A stretch of 60,611 nt of DNA from Cytobacillus gottheilii (GTDB lineage Bacteria > Bacillota > Bacilli > Bacillales > Cytobacillaceae), in contig NZ_LT800494.1 of assembly GCF_900166665.1 (NCBI RefSeq), positions 3,245,558-3,306,168 on the forward strand, written 5' to 3'. Shown one piece after another: positions 36,727 through 46,285 of this stretch (position 1 is its first letter; each line of letters opens with the position of its first letter). Below the pieces are notes generated by a model that was not told where the DNA came from, made no database searches, and worked only from the letters and a program-made list of their open reading frames with translations. Both the position numbers and the translations under genes were made by a program.

Positions 36727-36759
36727 AGAGAGCCAGCATTCCTATGCTGGCTCTTTTTT
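36727..36759. terminator. Bidirectional terminator between the MATE gene and asnO
   Basis: AGAGCCAGCAT (36729-36739) and ATGCTGGCTCT (36744-36754) form an 11-bp stem followed by TTTTTT; an A-run on the left makes it work on both strands. Confidence 0.88.
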
Positions 36760-36763
36760 ACCA

Positions 36764-38608
36764 TTAATCAACTATATTAATATTGTAATCTTTTACCCAG
36801 AAGTGAATTTGTGCAAGATGGGCAAGCAGCTGCGGGCCTGTCATCAGCTGACCAAACCACGGCTCTTTAAAAGCATCTCCTTTTGTTTCAATGATGCTTT
36901 TCAGCTTTTTCTCGTCAAAAAGCTCATATAGAACCGAAGAACGATCTTCTAAAATTTCACTGAGCATCTTTTGCACAGCATTAGTATAAGTTGGATTATG
37001 CGTCTTCGGGTAAGGGCTTTTCTTTCTATACAGCACTTCTTCTGGAAGGATGCCCTCAAGTGCTTTTCTCAATAACCCCTTTTCTCTGTTTCCATACATT
37101 TTCATATCCCATGGAATATTCCAGACATATTCAACTAGGCGGTGATCTGCAAACGGCACACGCACCTCAAGACTTGCTCCCATACTCATACGGTCCTTGC
37201 GGTCAAGCAGCGTTGTCATAAAGTAAATCATATTGATATAGAAAAGCTCTCTGCGCTTTGCATCAATTCCGCTTTCCCCTTCTAGTCTAGGAGTCTCGGC
37301 AACTGCTTGATTGTATTTCTCAATCGTGTAGTCTTTTAAATTTAATTTGGACTGCAAATCGGCTTTTAACAAGTTCTGCCGCTCATTAATTGATCTCATC
37401 CACGGAAAACCATCGCGGCTCAAATCATCTGGACGATGGAACCAAGGGTAGCCTCCGAAAATTTCGTCTGCACATTCACCTGACAAGCCGACAGTATACT
37501 CCTTTTTAATTTCACGGCAAAACCATAGCAGTGATGAGTCAATATCCGCCATCCCCGGCAAATCTCTTACATGTACAGCTTCAATGAGATGCTCAGCAAG
37601 CTCTTCTTGCGTAATAATCGAGCTGTGATGTACAGTATTAAAGGTTTCCGTCATTTTCTGAATAAAAGCTGCATCAGAATTCGGCTGAAAATCATTGGCT
37701 TTAAAAAATACATCATTGCCCTCATAGTCAATTGAATAAGTATGAAGTTTTTTCCCTTCTGCCTCATATGTCTTTGCAGCAATAGCCGTAATGGCGCTTG
37801 AATCTAATCCTCCAGATAAAAATGTACATAACGGTACATCTGATACCAGCTGCCTTTTGACTGCATCTGTAAATAGCTCGCGCACTTTACCAGCGGTATC
37901 TTCAAGCGAATCTGTATGCTGTTCACTTTTGACATTCCAATAGCGCTTTATATTTATGCCTTTCCTCGTAACCGTCATGGAATGTGCTGGCCGAAGTTCC
38001 TTAATTCCTTTAAACACACCAGAGCCAGGCGACCTCGATGGACCAAGACCAAATACTTCTGAAAGTCCTTCCCGGTCAATTTCTGTTTTCACTTCTGGAT
38101 GAGCCAGAATGGCCTTTAGCTCCGAACCAAATAATAGCCCCGTTGACGTTTCTTTATAAAACAATGGTTTGACGCCAAGACGGTCCCTGCCGATAAAGAG
38201 CTGATTTTTATTGGCATCCCAAACGGCAAAAGCAAATATCCCATTTAGGTGATCTACACAACTTTCTCCCCATTCAATATAAGAAGTCAGCAAAACCTCT
38301 GTATCAGAATGACCTTTAAAAGAATATCCTTTTATAAGGAGTTCTTTTCGGATGTCTTCTGTATTGTATAATTCGCCATTATAGCAGATGGTATAGCTGC
38401 TATTTCTTTTTTCTATTGTCATCGGCTGTATGCCGCCTTCTGGATCTACAACCACTAGACGTTTATGGCCAAAACCAGCATGCTCAGCTGCCCATACATT
38501 TGTATCATCCGGCCCTCTTTTTGAGAGTGTCTCTGTCATTTTTCCAAGGATTTCAGTTTGATTACGTAAATTGTTGTTAAAATCAATCCAGCCTGTTATA
38601 CCGCACAT
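36764..38608 (-). CDS. asnO: Glutamine-hydrolysing asparagine synthase
   Basis: Makes asparagine from aspartate, ATP and glutamine. I set the start at ATG 38608 so that the Ntn nucleophile Cys2 follows the initiator Met (MCGITGWIDF); AAAGGATGAT lies upstream. The 614-residue enzyme has an N-terminal glutaminase domain (RGPDD near 32, YNGELYN near 73) and a C-terminal synthetase with P-loop FLSGGLDSSA near 260 and GLSGECADEIFGGY near 365. B. subtilis AsnO is the sporulation-linked copy; the same role is inferred only from neighbourhood. Confidence 0.94.
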   Translation of the reverse strand: MCGITGWIDFNNNLRNQTEILGKMTETLSKRGPDDTNVWAAEHAGFGHKRLVVVDPEGGIQPMTIEKRNSSYTICYNGELYNTEDIRKELLIKGYSFKGHSDTEVLLTSYIEWGESCVDHLNGIFAFAVWDANKNQLFIGRDRLGVKPLFYKETSTGLLFGSELKAILAHPEVKTEIDREGLSEVFGLGPSRSPGSGVFKGIKELRPAHSMTVTRKGINIKRYWNVKSEQHTDSLEDTAGKVRELFTDAVKRQLVSDVPLCTFLSGGLDSSAITAIAAKTYEAEGKKLHTYSIDYEGNDVFFKANDFQPNSDAAFIQKMTETFNTVHHSSIITQEELAEHLIEAVHVRDLPGMADIDSSLLWFCREIKKEYTVGLSGECADEIFGGYPWFHRPDDLSRDGFPWMRSINERQNLLKADLQSKLNLKDYTIEKYNQAVAETPRLEGESGIDAKRRELFYINMIYFMTTLLDRKDRMSMGASLEVRVPFADHRLVEYVWNIPWDMKMYGNREKGLLRKALEGILPEEVLYRKKSPYPKTHNPTYTNAVQKMLSEILEDRSSVLYELFDEKKLKSIIETKGDAFKEPWFGQLMTGPQLLAHLAQIHFWVKDYNINIVD

Positions 38609-39096
38609 GCAATAATCATCCTTTCTGTCCGTTTCAATCTCGGGTGGCCGTTCTAGCAGGGCAATGAAGCTCATGGAATGTTTTTTAATCACCCATTTTT
38701 ATCTTGTAGCATTGGGCACTTTCACATGGATTTATTGTATGCAGGAACAGTTCTTTGGTTAATTGTCCTATCCTGAATCATAGGCAAAAATCACAAAGTA
38801 TTATTGATCTTTCACATTAACTTATTTATGCAGTATGAAAAAAATGATTATTCCATAGGAAATGTTAAACCAGCTAATTCACTAAAAGACAGAGAAATGC
38901 CTTTGGAAGAAGCGTAATACCTGCAACAAAGATAACAATACCATGCAGTCATTTTTTCTTTGTAATGAAAAAACACCTGCTGCACCACAAGTATAAAAAA
39001 GACATTACATGTCAACAAAGAATGTTGACGTATTGTTCAATGACGATCGTGTAAGCAGATCACGATTGTGAAACAGCATGATAATGGAGGTATTAT
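38609..39096. other. Long intergenic region between asnO and the 39097 gene
   Basis: 488 bp with no convincing gene. It holds the divergent promoters. Small dyads GTCAACA/TGTTGAC (39011-39029) and CGATCGTG/CACGATTG (39044-39068) lie close to the 39097 start and could form a leader structure. I see no T-box, riboswitch or repeat. Confidence 0.45.
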
Positions 39097-39660
39097 ATGA
39101 ATAAACAGCAGCGAATAAAATTGATTGAATATCAAACCCGTGCTTTTACAGAAGGCAATGTAGAATATATAAATGATCAATGGATCTTCTTTGACCGGGA
39201 AACAGATGAGGCAGCAATGTTAGACGATTATCTCCATATGGAAGTAGAAGTAGCACGACATAAACGATGGCAAAAAGGCCAATTGATGGGTGAAGGAAAG
39301 ATTACATGTTTGAATGAATTCCTTTTCTTAAAGGATCAGGATACCATCCGCATTCGAAAATCACTTGTTTTTTCATTAGAGAAACTGCTGGATGAGTTAA
39401 ATGATGATGCATTTTATCAATTCGTAACCACACTTAATTCGATGCATTTCTCCATTTATGATTGCATCTACTGTTATAATCAATTAACGTTTGTTCATAA
39501 TGAAGACAGAAAAACTGGTGTTAATTTCATTATATTCGACAATCAGGATCATATATGCAGTGTCCAGCACCATTTTAGCTATTACGAAGGCATGAGTGAT
39601 CGTTTTGAATTCACTTTAAATACTGGGAAGAGAATGGTAATTGAAAAAATTTCTTCATAA
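39097..39660 (+). CDS. DUF2777-like protein of unknown function
   Basis: A 187-residue soluble protein without signal peptide or membrane helices. The opening MNKQQRIKLIEYQTRAFTEG, the acidic aromatic middle and paired Cys in YDCIYCYNQL (near residues 125-128) recall the Bacillus DUF2777 family (from memory, not searched). No catalytic motif seen. RBS TGGAGG is strong. It stands alone between two hairpins, so it is probably monocistronic. Confidence 0.75.
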   Translation: MNKQQRIKLIEYQTRAFTEGNVEYINDQWIFFDRETDEAAMLDDYLHMEVEVARHKRWQKGQLMGEGKITCLNEFLFLKDQDTIRIRKSLVFSLEKLLDELNDDAFYQFVTTLNSMHFSIYDCIYCYNQLTFVHNEDRKTGVNFIIFDNQDHICSVQHHFSYYEGMSDRFEFTLNTGKRMVIEKISS

Positions 39661-39734
39661 AAAAGCCTGATGGAGACGAGGCTTCTCAGCTGAATTTCAC
39701 CCGTTTTCTATAATAAGTATCCTGACTTTTAAAA

Positions 39735-39790
39735 AACCCGAACAATTAGAAAGAAAGTTGAAATAACTTTGCTAATTGTTCGGGTTTTCA
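39735..39790. terminator. CCCGAACAATTAG-type hairpin terminator
   Basis: AACCCGAACAATTAG (39735-39749) and CTAATTGTTCGGGTT (39772-39786) form a perfect 15-bp stem, with an inner AAAGTT/AACTTT stem (39754-39770). It belongs to the same CCGAA..ATTAG family as 20064, 26548 and 58510, but here no GC-rich palindrome follows. Confidence 0.85.
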
Positions 39791-39869
39791 TTAGATAAAT
39801 TCCTTATTTCTCAGCTGATTTTACTTTTTTATACCCACTCAGTAAGCACAAACATCTATAATTCTAATA

Positions 39870-42776
39870 CTAATTAGAAGCCACTTTAATATCTTTTTCA
39901 AAATCTGTTGACTTTAGAGGCTTGTGATAGAAAAATCCTTGTGCATAGTGGCACTTCATTTCCTTTAGCAGTTCTATTTGCTCTTCTGTTTCAACGCCTT
40001 CCGCGACTACCTGCATGTCCAAGCCTTGTCCCATTGTAATAATCGCTTTGACGATGGCAATATCTGACGTATCCAGCTTTAAATTATTTATAAAGGAACG
40101 GTCAATTTTTAACGTGTTAATTGGAAGATTCCTTAAATATGATAAAGAAGAATAACCTGTTCCAAAATCATCAATTGAAACCTTTACTCCAAGCTCCTGC
40201 AAAGATTTCATAACTTGGATGCTATAGTCTACATCATTAAGCATCGTGCTTTCGGTCAACTCCAGGGTTAAGTATTTTGCTTCCAAATCCGCATTTATTA
40301 ACGCCTGTTTTACTTGTTCAACAAAATTAGGCTGCTGAAATTGGTTTGCTGATACATTCACAGAAATGGAAAGCATTCCTAATCCTTGCCTCTGCCATTT
40401 TTTATTTTGTATACAAGCTGTTTTTAAAACCCATGCCCCAATCTCTTCAATGATGCCTGTTTCTTCCGCAAGTGGAATAAAATCTGCTGGTGAGACGACA
40501 CCTAAAATAGGATGATTCCATCTGATTAGTGCTTCACTTCCATAAACATTCCCAGATTCAAGATTAATAAGAGGCTGATAGCATAAATGAAATTCATTCT
40601 TCTGCAAAGCTTTTCGCAAATAACTTTCAAGCTCAAGCCTTGCCATAGCGTGACGATCCATCTCCATTGAAAAGAAGGTAATGCGGTTGCCGCCATGCTT
40701 TTTGGAACGGTTCATCGCAATGTCAGCATTTTTTATTAATGAATTCTGATCTTCCCCATCATTTGGATATAAGCTAACCCCAATACTAGCTGTCAGGAAA
40801 AATTCTTTCCCTTCATAATAAGCTGGTTTGGCAATTTCCTGAAGGATGTTTTTAGCTTTTTTCATCACATCCTCCATATCTTTTGTGCGTGAAAAGACAA
40901 GTGAAAATTTATCTCCTCCAAAGCTGCTTAAATACGTGCCGGCGGTTAGCACTTTTTCAATTCTTTCTGATAGCTCTTTTAGAATCAGGTCACCTGCATC
41001 GTGTCCAAAGCCGTCATTTATGAATTTAAAGCGGTCGATATCAACAGACAGTACAGCAAACATCCGGTTTTGCTTTTCTGCCTTCCGTGTGAACTCTTCC
41101 AGCTGTTCAATAAACCTTACGCGGTTTGGCAATCCTGTGAGAGTATCGAAATAAGATAGCTCGGTCACTTTTTCTTCAATCTTTTTCAATTCCGTAATAT
41201 TTTTTCCTATTCCATATACACCAACGGTTTCTCCATTGACGATAACTGGGATATTCTTGATTTGATATATATTGGTCTCTCCATACTTAGACCTTAATTC
41301 AATTGTATATTGCTGATCCTGACCCTTCAGAGCAAGCGCATAATGCAAGCGTATTCTTTGTTCATCAGCAGGATTTATATAGTTTAAAGCAGAGGTCCCT
41401 ACTACCTCATCTTTACTATAGTTAAAAATCTTTTCAAAGGTCGTATTTACACTCGTAAAAACACCGTTTAAATCTGTTGAGTATACAATATCGGTGTTAT
41501 GATCGAACAATGAGCGAAAATGCTGTTCTGAAAGGGATAAACTGTTATTGAGCTTTTCAATATCTTTTAATGAAGCACGCATTAAACGAGTTAAAGAATC
41601 GATTGTTTTAATATAGTGAGGAATTTCATAGGTAAAAGAACTATTTCCTTTATTTTTAACAGGTCCTTCTGTAAGAGCTAAGCAGGAGAATGAATGACCA
41701 AGCATTTTGGGCTGACGGCCATGTGTATATCCAACTTCACCATGCAGAAAAACACCATTTGATGGTGCGATGCTTTGCAGCATGGCCAGCTCTTTCTCTG
41801 TAAAGTCCTGAGAGTAATTCATTTTTGCAATACAATTGTACACAAAGATGCTTTGGGGGCTCTGTTGACTTAATTTGTCCATCCAGTCCGATGTATGTTG
41901 AATCATATTTTGAATATTCGTATAAGCAAAACTAAGCTGATCGCCTTCGTTAACAGGTCGGCTTACTTTAATGCTGCCATCCTGCTGAATCGAAGTAATA
42001 AAGACAGGTAATTTTTCTCCCTTATATTCATGTAAAAAGGGGAATTCCATGCTCGCCTGACTTATATGAGAAGCATTATTTTCACCAAGGTATTGCTTCA
42101 TCAGCAGCAAAGGATCTTTTCCATCGATCTCAAAAATTGAAGTTCCGTGCGCTTTTGTTACAGTAAAGGGACGGCCGATTTCCTCGAGTTGATAATTCAC
42201 ATATGACTCGGCATTTAACTGATCGCCCTGTAAGGCAACAGCTGTAATACCATTTGATATGATCGTATCCTGATTAAATACCAGTGAATCTTCTGCTGTC
42301 TTCATGCATCCAGCATATCCGCCTGCTGCAATAACTTGAGGATGGTTTTCATGCAACAGTTCAAGAACCGTCTGCGCATTCATTTCATAGCCTGCAAAAA
42401 ACAGAATTAGAGCTTTTGTTTCCGCTTCTGTAAACGCACTTAACTGGCGGCCGATGTCTATACTATTATTAAATTGATCGGTTTCTATATATAACGATTT
42501 TATTGTAGATGTTTTAAAAACGGTGAACGTTAGAATGATGTTATTCTCCGAAAGCTTTCCTTCAAATATTTCACCAGATGCTGTGCAGCCTGTCACAATG
42601 CCCAGCGGGATATATATTTGTAAAGCAGTCAGCAGCCGCTTCAGTTTTTCCTTATCAGTCGTGCCTGAAAAGACTTGAACAAGTACATTTGAATATGTAG
42701 TTAATTCATGATCTTCTATAAAACTATACAGCTGGTCATCGTTTGTATAAATGCAAGAATATGTTTTAGCCATCAT
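39870..42776 (-). CDS. FIST-PAS-GGDEF-EAL cyclic-di-GMP protein
   Basis: A 968-residue cytoplasmic signalling protein. FIST_N and FIST_C sensory domains fill about residues 25-390 (no transmembrane helices), then PAS (415-530), GGDEF (540-700) and EAL (725-960). The GGDEF signature is GGDKF (near 620), with Lys replacing the catalytic Glu, so cyclase activity is doubtful. The EAL domain keeps EALIRW (near 750), the DDFGTGYSS loop (near 870) and AEGVETEEQ, so it should be an active phosphodiesterase. FIST domains are thought to bind small ligands such as amino acids. RBS is weak; ATG 42776 or 42773. Confidence 0.9.
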   Translation of the reverse strand: MMAKTYSCIYTNDDQLYSFIEDHELTTYSNVLVQVFSGTTDKEKLKRLLTALQIYIPLGIVTGCTASGEIFEGKLSENNIILTFTVFKTSTIKSLYIETDQFNNSIDIGRQLSAFTEAETKALILFFAGYEMNAQTVLELLHENHPQVIAAGGYAGCMKTAEDSLVFNQDTIISNGITAVALQGDQLNAESYVNYQLEEIGRPFTVTKAHGTSIFEIDGKDPLLLMKQYLGENNASHISQASMEFPFLHEYKGEKLPVFITSIQQDGSIKVSRPVNEGDQLSFAYTNIQNMIQHTSDWMDKLSQQSPQSIFVYNCIAKMNYSQDFTEKELAMLQSIAPSNGVFLHGEVGYTHGRQPKMLGHSFSCLALTEGPVKNKGNSSFTYEIPHYIKTIDSLTRLMRASLKDIEKLNNSLSLSEQHFRSLFDHNTDIVYSTDLNGVFTSVNTTFEKIFNYSKDEVVGTSALNYINPADEQRIRLHYALALKGQDQQYTIELRSKYGETNIYQIKNIPVIVNGETVGVYGIGKNITELKKIEEKVTELSYFDTLTGLPNRVRFIEQLEEFTRKAEKQNRMFAVLSVDIDRFKFINDGFGHDAGDLILKELSERIEKVLTAGTYLSSFGGDKFSLVFSRTKDMEDVMKKAKNILQEIAKPAYYEGKEFFLTASIGVSLYPNDGEDQNSLIKNADIAMNRSKKHGGNRITFFSMEMDRHAMARLELESYLRKALQKNEFHLCYQPLINLESGNVYGSEALIRWNHPILGVVSPADFIPLAEETGIIEEIGAWVLKTACIQNKKWQRQGLGMLSISVNVSANQFQQPNFVEQVKQALINADLEAKYLTLELTESTMLNDVDYSIQVMKSLQELGVKVSIDDFGTGYSSLSYLRNLPINTLKIDRSFINNLKLDTSDIAIVKAIITMGQGLDMQVVAEGVETEEQIELLKEMKCHYAQGFFYHKPLKSTDFEKDIKVASN

Positions 42777-42891
42777 AACCCACCACTAATAAAGTATTAT
42801 TCTATTTGATCATCCTAGGGAAAATTTTATAGCTTTTCCCTTATCTTTTTAAAAATACCATATTTATAGGACTATTGATATGAAAAAATAA

Positions 42892-42917
42892 AAAAGCTGT
42901 CGAATTTGACAGCTTTT
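42892..42917 (-). terminator. yisL terminator
   Basis: AAAAGCTGTC (42892-42901) pairs with GACAGCTTTT (42908-42917), with a T-run on the minus strand just after the yisL stop. Confidence 0.85.
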
Positions 42918-42924
42918 CAACGAA

Positions 42925-43284
42925 TTACATAAATGGATAGAAGCCTAGTGGAAGTCTTAATCCCAGATAAATCACAAGAACTAAGGAAATGCCTAGCTGA
43001 GCCCATAGAATACCTGTTTTCTTGCCTTTTCCGGTGCGGACAAGAACCATCTCAAGTGCCGCAATGACCCAAATGCCTACTAATGATTTCAGAACGTACA
43101 TCATATCAATATTGCTTATTGACGTTAACATCCAAATGCCAGTCCCAATGATCAGCAAATAAAAGAGCCTTAATACCATATGTACAATTTTTGCACCTTT
43201 TGCTTTGCCGCTCTTTTGAAGACTTAGTGCAACAAAAAATAGGATTAATGCAACTACCCATGTCGTAATATGAGCATGTGTCAT
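42925..43284 (-). CDS. yisL: YisL/DUF1516 membrane protein
   Basis: A 119-residue protein with four transmembrane helices and a short basic loop (KSGKAKGAK near 24-32). It opens MTHAHITTWV, like B. subtilis YisL, and has the expected length. Function unknown. Start ATG 43284 with GAGGGG about 10 bases upstream. It lies next to yisK as in B. subtilis. Confidence 0.88.
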   Translation of the reverse strand: MTHAHITTWVVALILFFVALSLQKSGKAKGAKIVHMVLRLFYLLIIGTGIWMLTSISNIDMMYVLKSLVGIWVIAALEMVLVRTGKGKKTGILWAQLGISLVLVIYLGLRLPLGFYPFM

Positions 43285-43489
43285 TCCTAACTGCCCCCTC
43301 TACTAAAGTTCGTTAACATCATATCATATCGGCCCTGAAAATCCTAAAGTTAAGGTAGCTTCTGAATTTTCGCGAATTGGATATGTGTCAATTTTTTGAC
43401 AAATCATAAAAACAATTGACGTCAGAAAGTGTAGCTTCTTTGAATCATTTCAAGCTTTGCTGCGTCGAATGCTATCCCCCGTTTTCCTC

Positions 43490-44413
43490 TTAATTGCTGG
43501 GTTTAGTTGATCCTACTGTATTTTTTAATGTTCCAATACCTTCAATCTCAATTTCAATTGTATCCCCTTTTTTTAGGTAACGAGGCGGTTTAAACCCTTT
43601 TCCGACACCTGCTGGCGTTCCTGTTGCAATCACATCACCTGGCTCAAGCGTCATACCGGATGAAAGAACTGAAATGATTTCATCCAAAGGGAAAATCAAT
43701 TGATCTGTTGCAGAGTTCTGCCTTACCTCACCGTTTACGCGGGTTTGTATGCTCAACTTAGATGGATTTTCCACAAAGGCGGCAGGAACAATCCATGGAC
43801 CCATCGGACACGTGCTGTCCAGACTCTTTCCTAAAAAGAATTGTTTGTGCTGCTTTTGAAGATCCCTTGCAGTAACATCATTGACAATGGTATACCCGAA
43901 AACATAATCCATTGCATCTTCTCTTGAAATCGCTCGACCCGTTTTCCCAATTATAATTGCAAGCTCTCCTTCATAATCCAGCTCAGCTGTAACAGACTCG
44001 TGTGCTTCAATAACCTGCTCATGACCAATAACTGTTGTAGGCGCTTTTGTAAACACCATAATATGCTCCGGAATATCATCCTTGCTTCCCATTTCAATTG
44101 CATGTTCTGCATAATTTTTGCCAATACAAAATACATTTTTCAGCGGTCTTGGAATCGGAGCAAGCAGTTCAATTTCATCCACCTTATATATGGTTTCCTT
44201 CGCATTTTCAGGATTGTTTATTGCCCACTCTTTTATTTTCGTAATTTCATCTATGATTGGATTTCCACCCTGTATACATTCCAGAAGGGTACCAGGGAAA
44301 TGATCTTGTCCACTTAAAGAAGCAGCTTTCGAGAGATCCAGAACTAAATGTTCATCTTCCATTAATACACCTGCTGAAATACGTTCTTCTTTTTTAAAGG
44401 TAAGTAGTTTCAT
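43490..44413 (-). CDS. yisK: Fumarylacetoacetate hydrolase family protein YisK
   Basis: A 307-residue FAH-fold enzyme. The metal-site pattern appears as CIGKNYAEHA near 97, the acidic AELDYEGELAIIIGK stretch near 145, and VIATGTPAGVGKGF near 270. B. subtilis YisK decarboxylates oxaloacetate and is linked to cell-envelope or septation phenotypes (family knowledge). It lies 10 bp downstream of the DUF418 gene in one transcription unit. RBS TAGGAGTG. Confidence 0.92.
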   Translation of the reverse strand: MKLLTFKKEERISAGVLMEDEHLVLDLSKAASLSGQDHFPGTLLECIQGGNPIIDEITKIKEWAINNPENAKETIYKVDEIELLAPIPRPLKNVFCIGKNYAEHAIEMGSKDDIPEHIMVFTKAPTTVIGHEQVIEAHESVTAELDYEGELAIIIGKTGRAISREDAMDYVFGYTIVNDVTARDLQKQHKQFFLGKSLDSTCPMGPWIVPAAFVENPSKLSIQTRVNGEVRQNSATDQLIFPLDEIISVLSSGMTLEPGDVIATGTPAGVGKGFKPPRYLKKGDTIEIEIEGIGTLKNTVGSTKPSN

Positions 44414-44423
44414 GATTTCACTC

Positions 44424-45590
44424 CTATTTCTTCATTTTAGGAAGTTCCCAATACGTGAACGATCTCCATAGCCATTCAACAGGGCCATAATTAAATCTTT
44501 TTACATAAAATCTGCTAAACAATAGCTGAATGGTATAAATAATAAAAACGAGCACTGTGCCTGTCACTACAGATATCTCCCCAAATAACCCAAAGCCATA
44601 ACCATAAAAAAGAATACTGCAGGTCAGCGATTGAAACAAATAATTGCTTAAAGACATTTTGCCTATATAAGCAAGTGGTTTTAACAGTTTGAGCAAATGC
44701 ACATTGCCTGCTGCCCATGCAATACAGCTTCCATAACCAATCGCAAGCAATGGACCGCCGAAAGTATCCTGGAAATAATCCAAAGCAAGTGATCTATCCA
44801 TTATGTATGGAAGAAGTTTCATAAGTAGTCCAAGTAAGACAGCAATGATGGTCAGATTTCGAAATAGTTTCCGCCATTGATCTGCATTTTCAAGCAGCTT
44901 TAGCTTCGCAGCTCCACCGCCAATCAGAAATAATGGCAAAATGGATATAAGCATAATCGGAAATCCGCCTATATTATTTGTATACCAGTCTTCTATTCTT
45001 TGAGAGGTAATTTCAGCAAAATCACCTGTACGATACACAGCACCTGTTTCTTCTGCAATGCTATTATCATAAAAGGCAAGATTGTCTGGCGGAAAGATTA
45101 ACTCAGCAGCGAACAACAAAAGGCAGAGAAGCAGATTCGGTACAATATAGATAATAACACCTGTAATAAGTAAGCTTTTACCGTTCATTCTGACGAACAA
45201 TAGAAAGATAAAGGCAAGGATCGCATACATGGCCAAAATATCGCCAAACCATAGAAAAAAGGCATGCATTAAACCTATAATCAGTAAAAAGGTAAATCTT
45301 CTTCCTGCAATCACCTTAAAGGACAATTCCTTTTTTAATACTCTCTCCCGCAGCATGATTAAGCTGTAGCCAAAAAGCAGTGCAAATAAAGGATAAAAGC
45401 TTGCTTGCACAAGAATATCAATGGCACTGTAAACCGTCTGATCACTGCTGTCTGTCCACCAGCTGAGCGGATCAATATAGAGAAACGGTGAATGAAATGA
45501 GAGCATATTGACCAGGAAAATTCCTAAAATTGCAAAACCTCTCATAATATCCAAAGATATTATTCTTTCTTTTTCTGTAACTGAATTCAT
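44424..45590 (-). CDS. DUF418 family integral membrane protein
   Basis: A 388-residue protein with about eight to ten transmembrane helices. The N-terminus ISLDIMRGFAILGIFLVNM is the hallmark of YeiB/DUF418 proteins (heparan N-acetyltransferase-like fold), and a C-terminal DUF418 domain has YGPVEWLWRSFTYW near 365-378. Function unknown; acyl transfer across the membrane is a guess from fold. RBS AGAAAGGA. Confidence 0.88.
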   Translation of the reverse strand: MNSVTEKERIISLDIMRGFAILGIFLVNMLSFHSPFLYIDPLSWWTDSSDQTVYSAIDILVQASFYPLFALLFGYSLIMLRERVLKKELSFKVIAGRRFTFLLIIGLMHAFFLWFGDILAMYAILAFIFLLFVRMNGKSLLITGVIIYIVPNLLLCLLLFAAELIFPPDNLAFYDNSIAEETGAVYRTGDFAEITSQRIEDWYTNNIGGFPIMLISILPLFLIGGGAAKLKLLENADQWRKLFRNLTIIAVLLGLLMKLLPYIMDRSLALDYFQDTFGGPLLAIGYGSCIAWAAGNVHLLKLLKPLAYIGKMSLSNYLFQSLTCSILFYGYGFGLFGEISVVTGTVLVFIIYTIQLLFSRFYVKRFNYGPVEWLWRSFTYWELPKMKK

Positions 45591-45735
45591 TCCTTTCTCC
45601 CTTCAAATTTATGTATATCTCCATTCATCATAGAAGATTTTGGATATGTTTGTCTATTAGGAATTCTATGTTTATTTGTTTTCTTTACAATGTGTTTATG
45701 TTTTTATGCACATAACTTATTTTCGAGATGCCATG

Positions 45736-45875
45736 GCGTTTCTGCGCTGCTGATTTCCACTGCAGGGTACTCGCTTTCCGCGGGGCGGGTGCTGAGCCTC
45801 CTCGTCGCCTTTAGCTCCTGCGGGGTCTCACCTTCCCACTCTTCCCGCAGGAGTCTCGCACCCTTCCGTTCCAAT
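45736..45875 (-). repeat. GC-rich imperfect palindrome repeat, copy 3 (inverted)
   Basis: TACTCGCTTTCCGCGGGGCG, GCTGAGCCTCCTCG, CCTGCGGGGTCTCACC and CTTCCCGCAGGAGTCTCGCACC match the reverse complement of copies 1 and 2. It lacks the neighbouring CCGAA hairpin and tail, so it is a palindrome-only version between the DUF418 gene and gerPA. Confidence 0.85.
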
Positions 45876-45965
45876 CAACTGACATTTAAGGAAATTAGTT
45901 TTCGAAGAATAATGGCCTAACTATGCAACGATCTCTTTTATCAAATAAATTTAGGCGAATGTATC

Positions 45966-45992
45966 ACATAACATAGTCTGACACATAGGATG
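45966..45992 (+). promoter_or_regulatory. Candidate sigma-K promoter of the gerP operon
   Basis: AC (45966-45967), 16-bp spacer, then CATAGGATG (45984-45992), close to the sigma-K pattern AC-N16-CATAnnnTA with the last A replaced by G. A perfect CATAACATA (45967-45975) lies nearby but lacks an upstream AC at the right distance. gerP operons are transcribed late in the mother cell by sigma-K (established for Bacillus). Confidence 0.45.
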
Positions 45993-46047
45993 ATATTAAC
46001 TACCCGCCTACTTTACGCGCGGAAAAAATGATTAAAGGGTGTCTTAT

Positions 46048-46269
46048 ATGCCAGCAATTGTCGGTGTTGTGCAAGTCATTTCGGTTGGGAGCAGCTCCAT
46101 TTTTAATATAGGTGACGTCTACAAAATGATGCCGATTTCTACAGCAAAAACATTTTCTGGTTCAGGCTCTTTCAATACCGGAGACGGTTTAAAGGTGACC
46201 AATCATTATAGTACTACAAACACGTATGATTCAGATGGCATTGATCAGGCAAACATTATGAATTTATAA
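46048..46269 (+). CDS. gerPA: Spore germination protein GerPA
   Basis: A 73-residue small protein: MPAIVGVVQVISVGSSSIFN, then a Ser/Gly-rich middle with SGSGSFNTGD. GerP proteins are needed for germinants to pass the spore coat or outer layers. I chose ATG 46048 because it gives the standard length and start; AAAGGGTG lies upstream, and the GTG at 46039 overlaps that RBS. It is related to GerPF at the other end of the operon. Confidence 0.93.
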   Translation: MPAIVGVVQVISVGSSSIFNIGDVYKMMPISTAKTFSGSGSFNTGDGLKVTNHYSTTNTYDSDGIDQANIMNL

Positions 46270-46285
46270 AGTAATAGGTGATGAG

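Noticed and set aside
38609..39096. A T-box or riboswitch upstream of asnO
   Set aside because: No T-box consensus or specifier stem, and no recognisable riboswitch core, could be found on the minus strand.
43386..43401. TGTCAA-TTTT-TTGACA dyad upstream of yisL
   Set aside because: It is a short A/T-rich dyad; one arm happens to read TTGACA, but no -10 box follows at the right spacing, so I do not call an operator or promoter.
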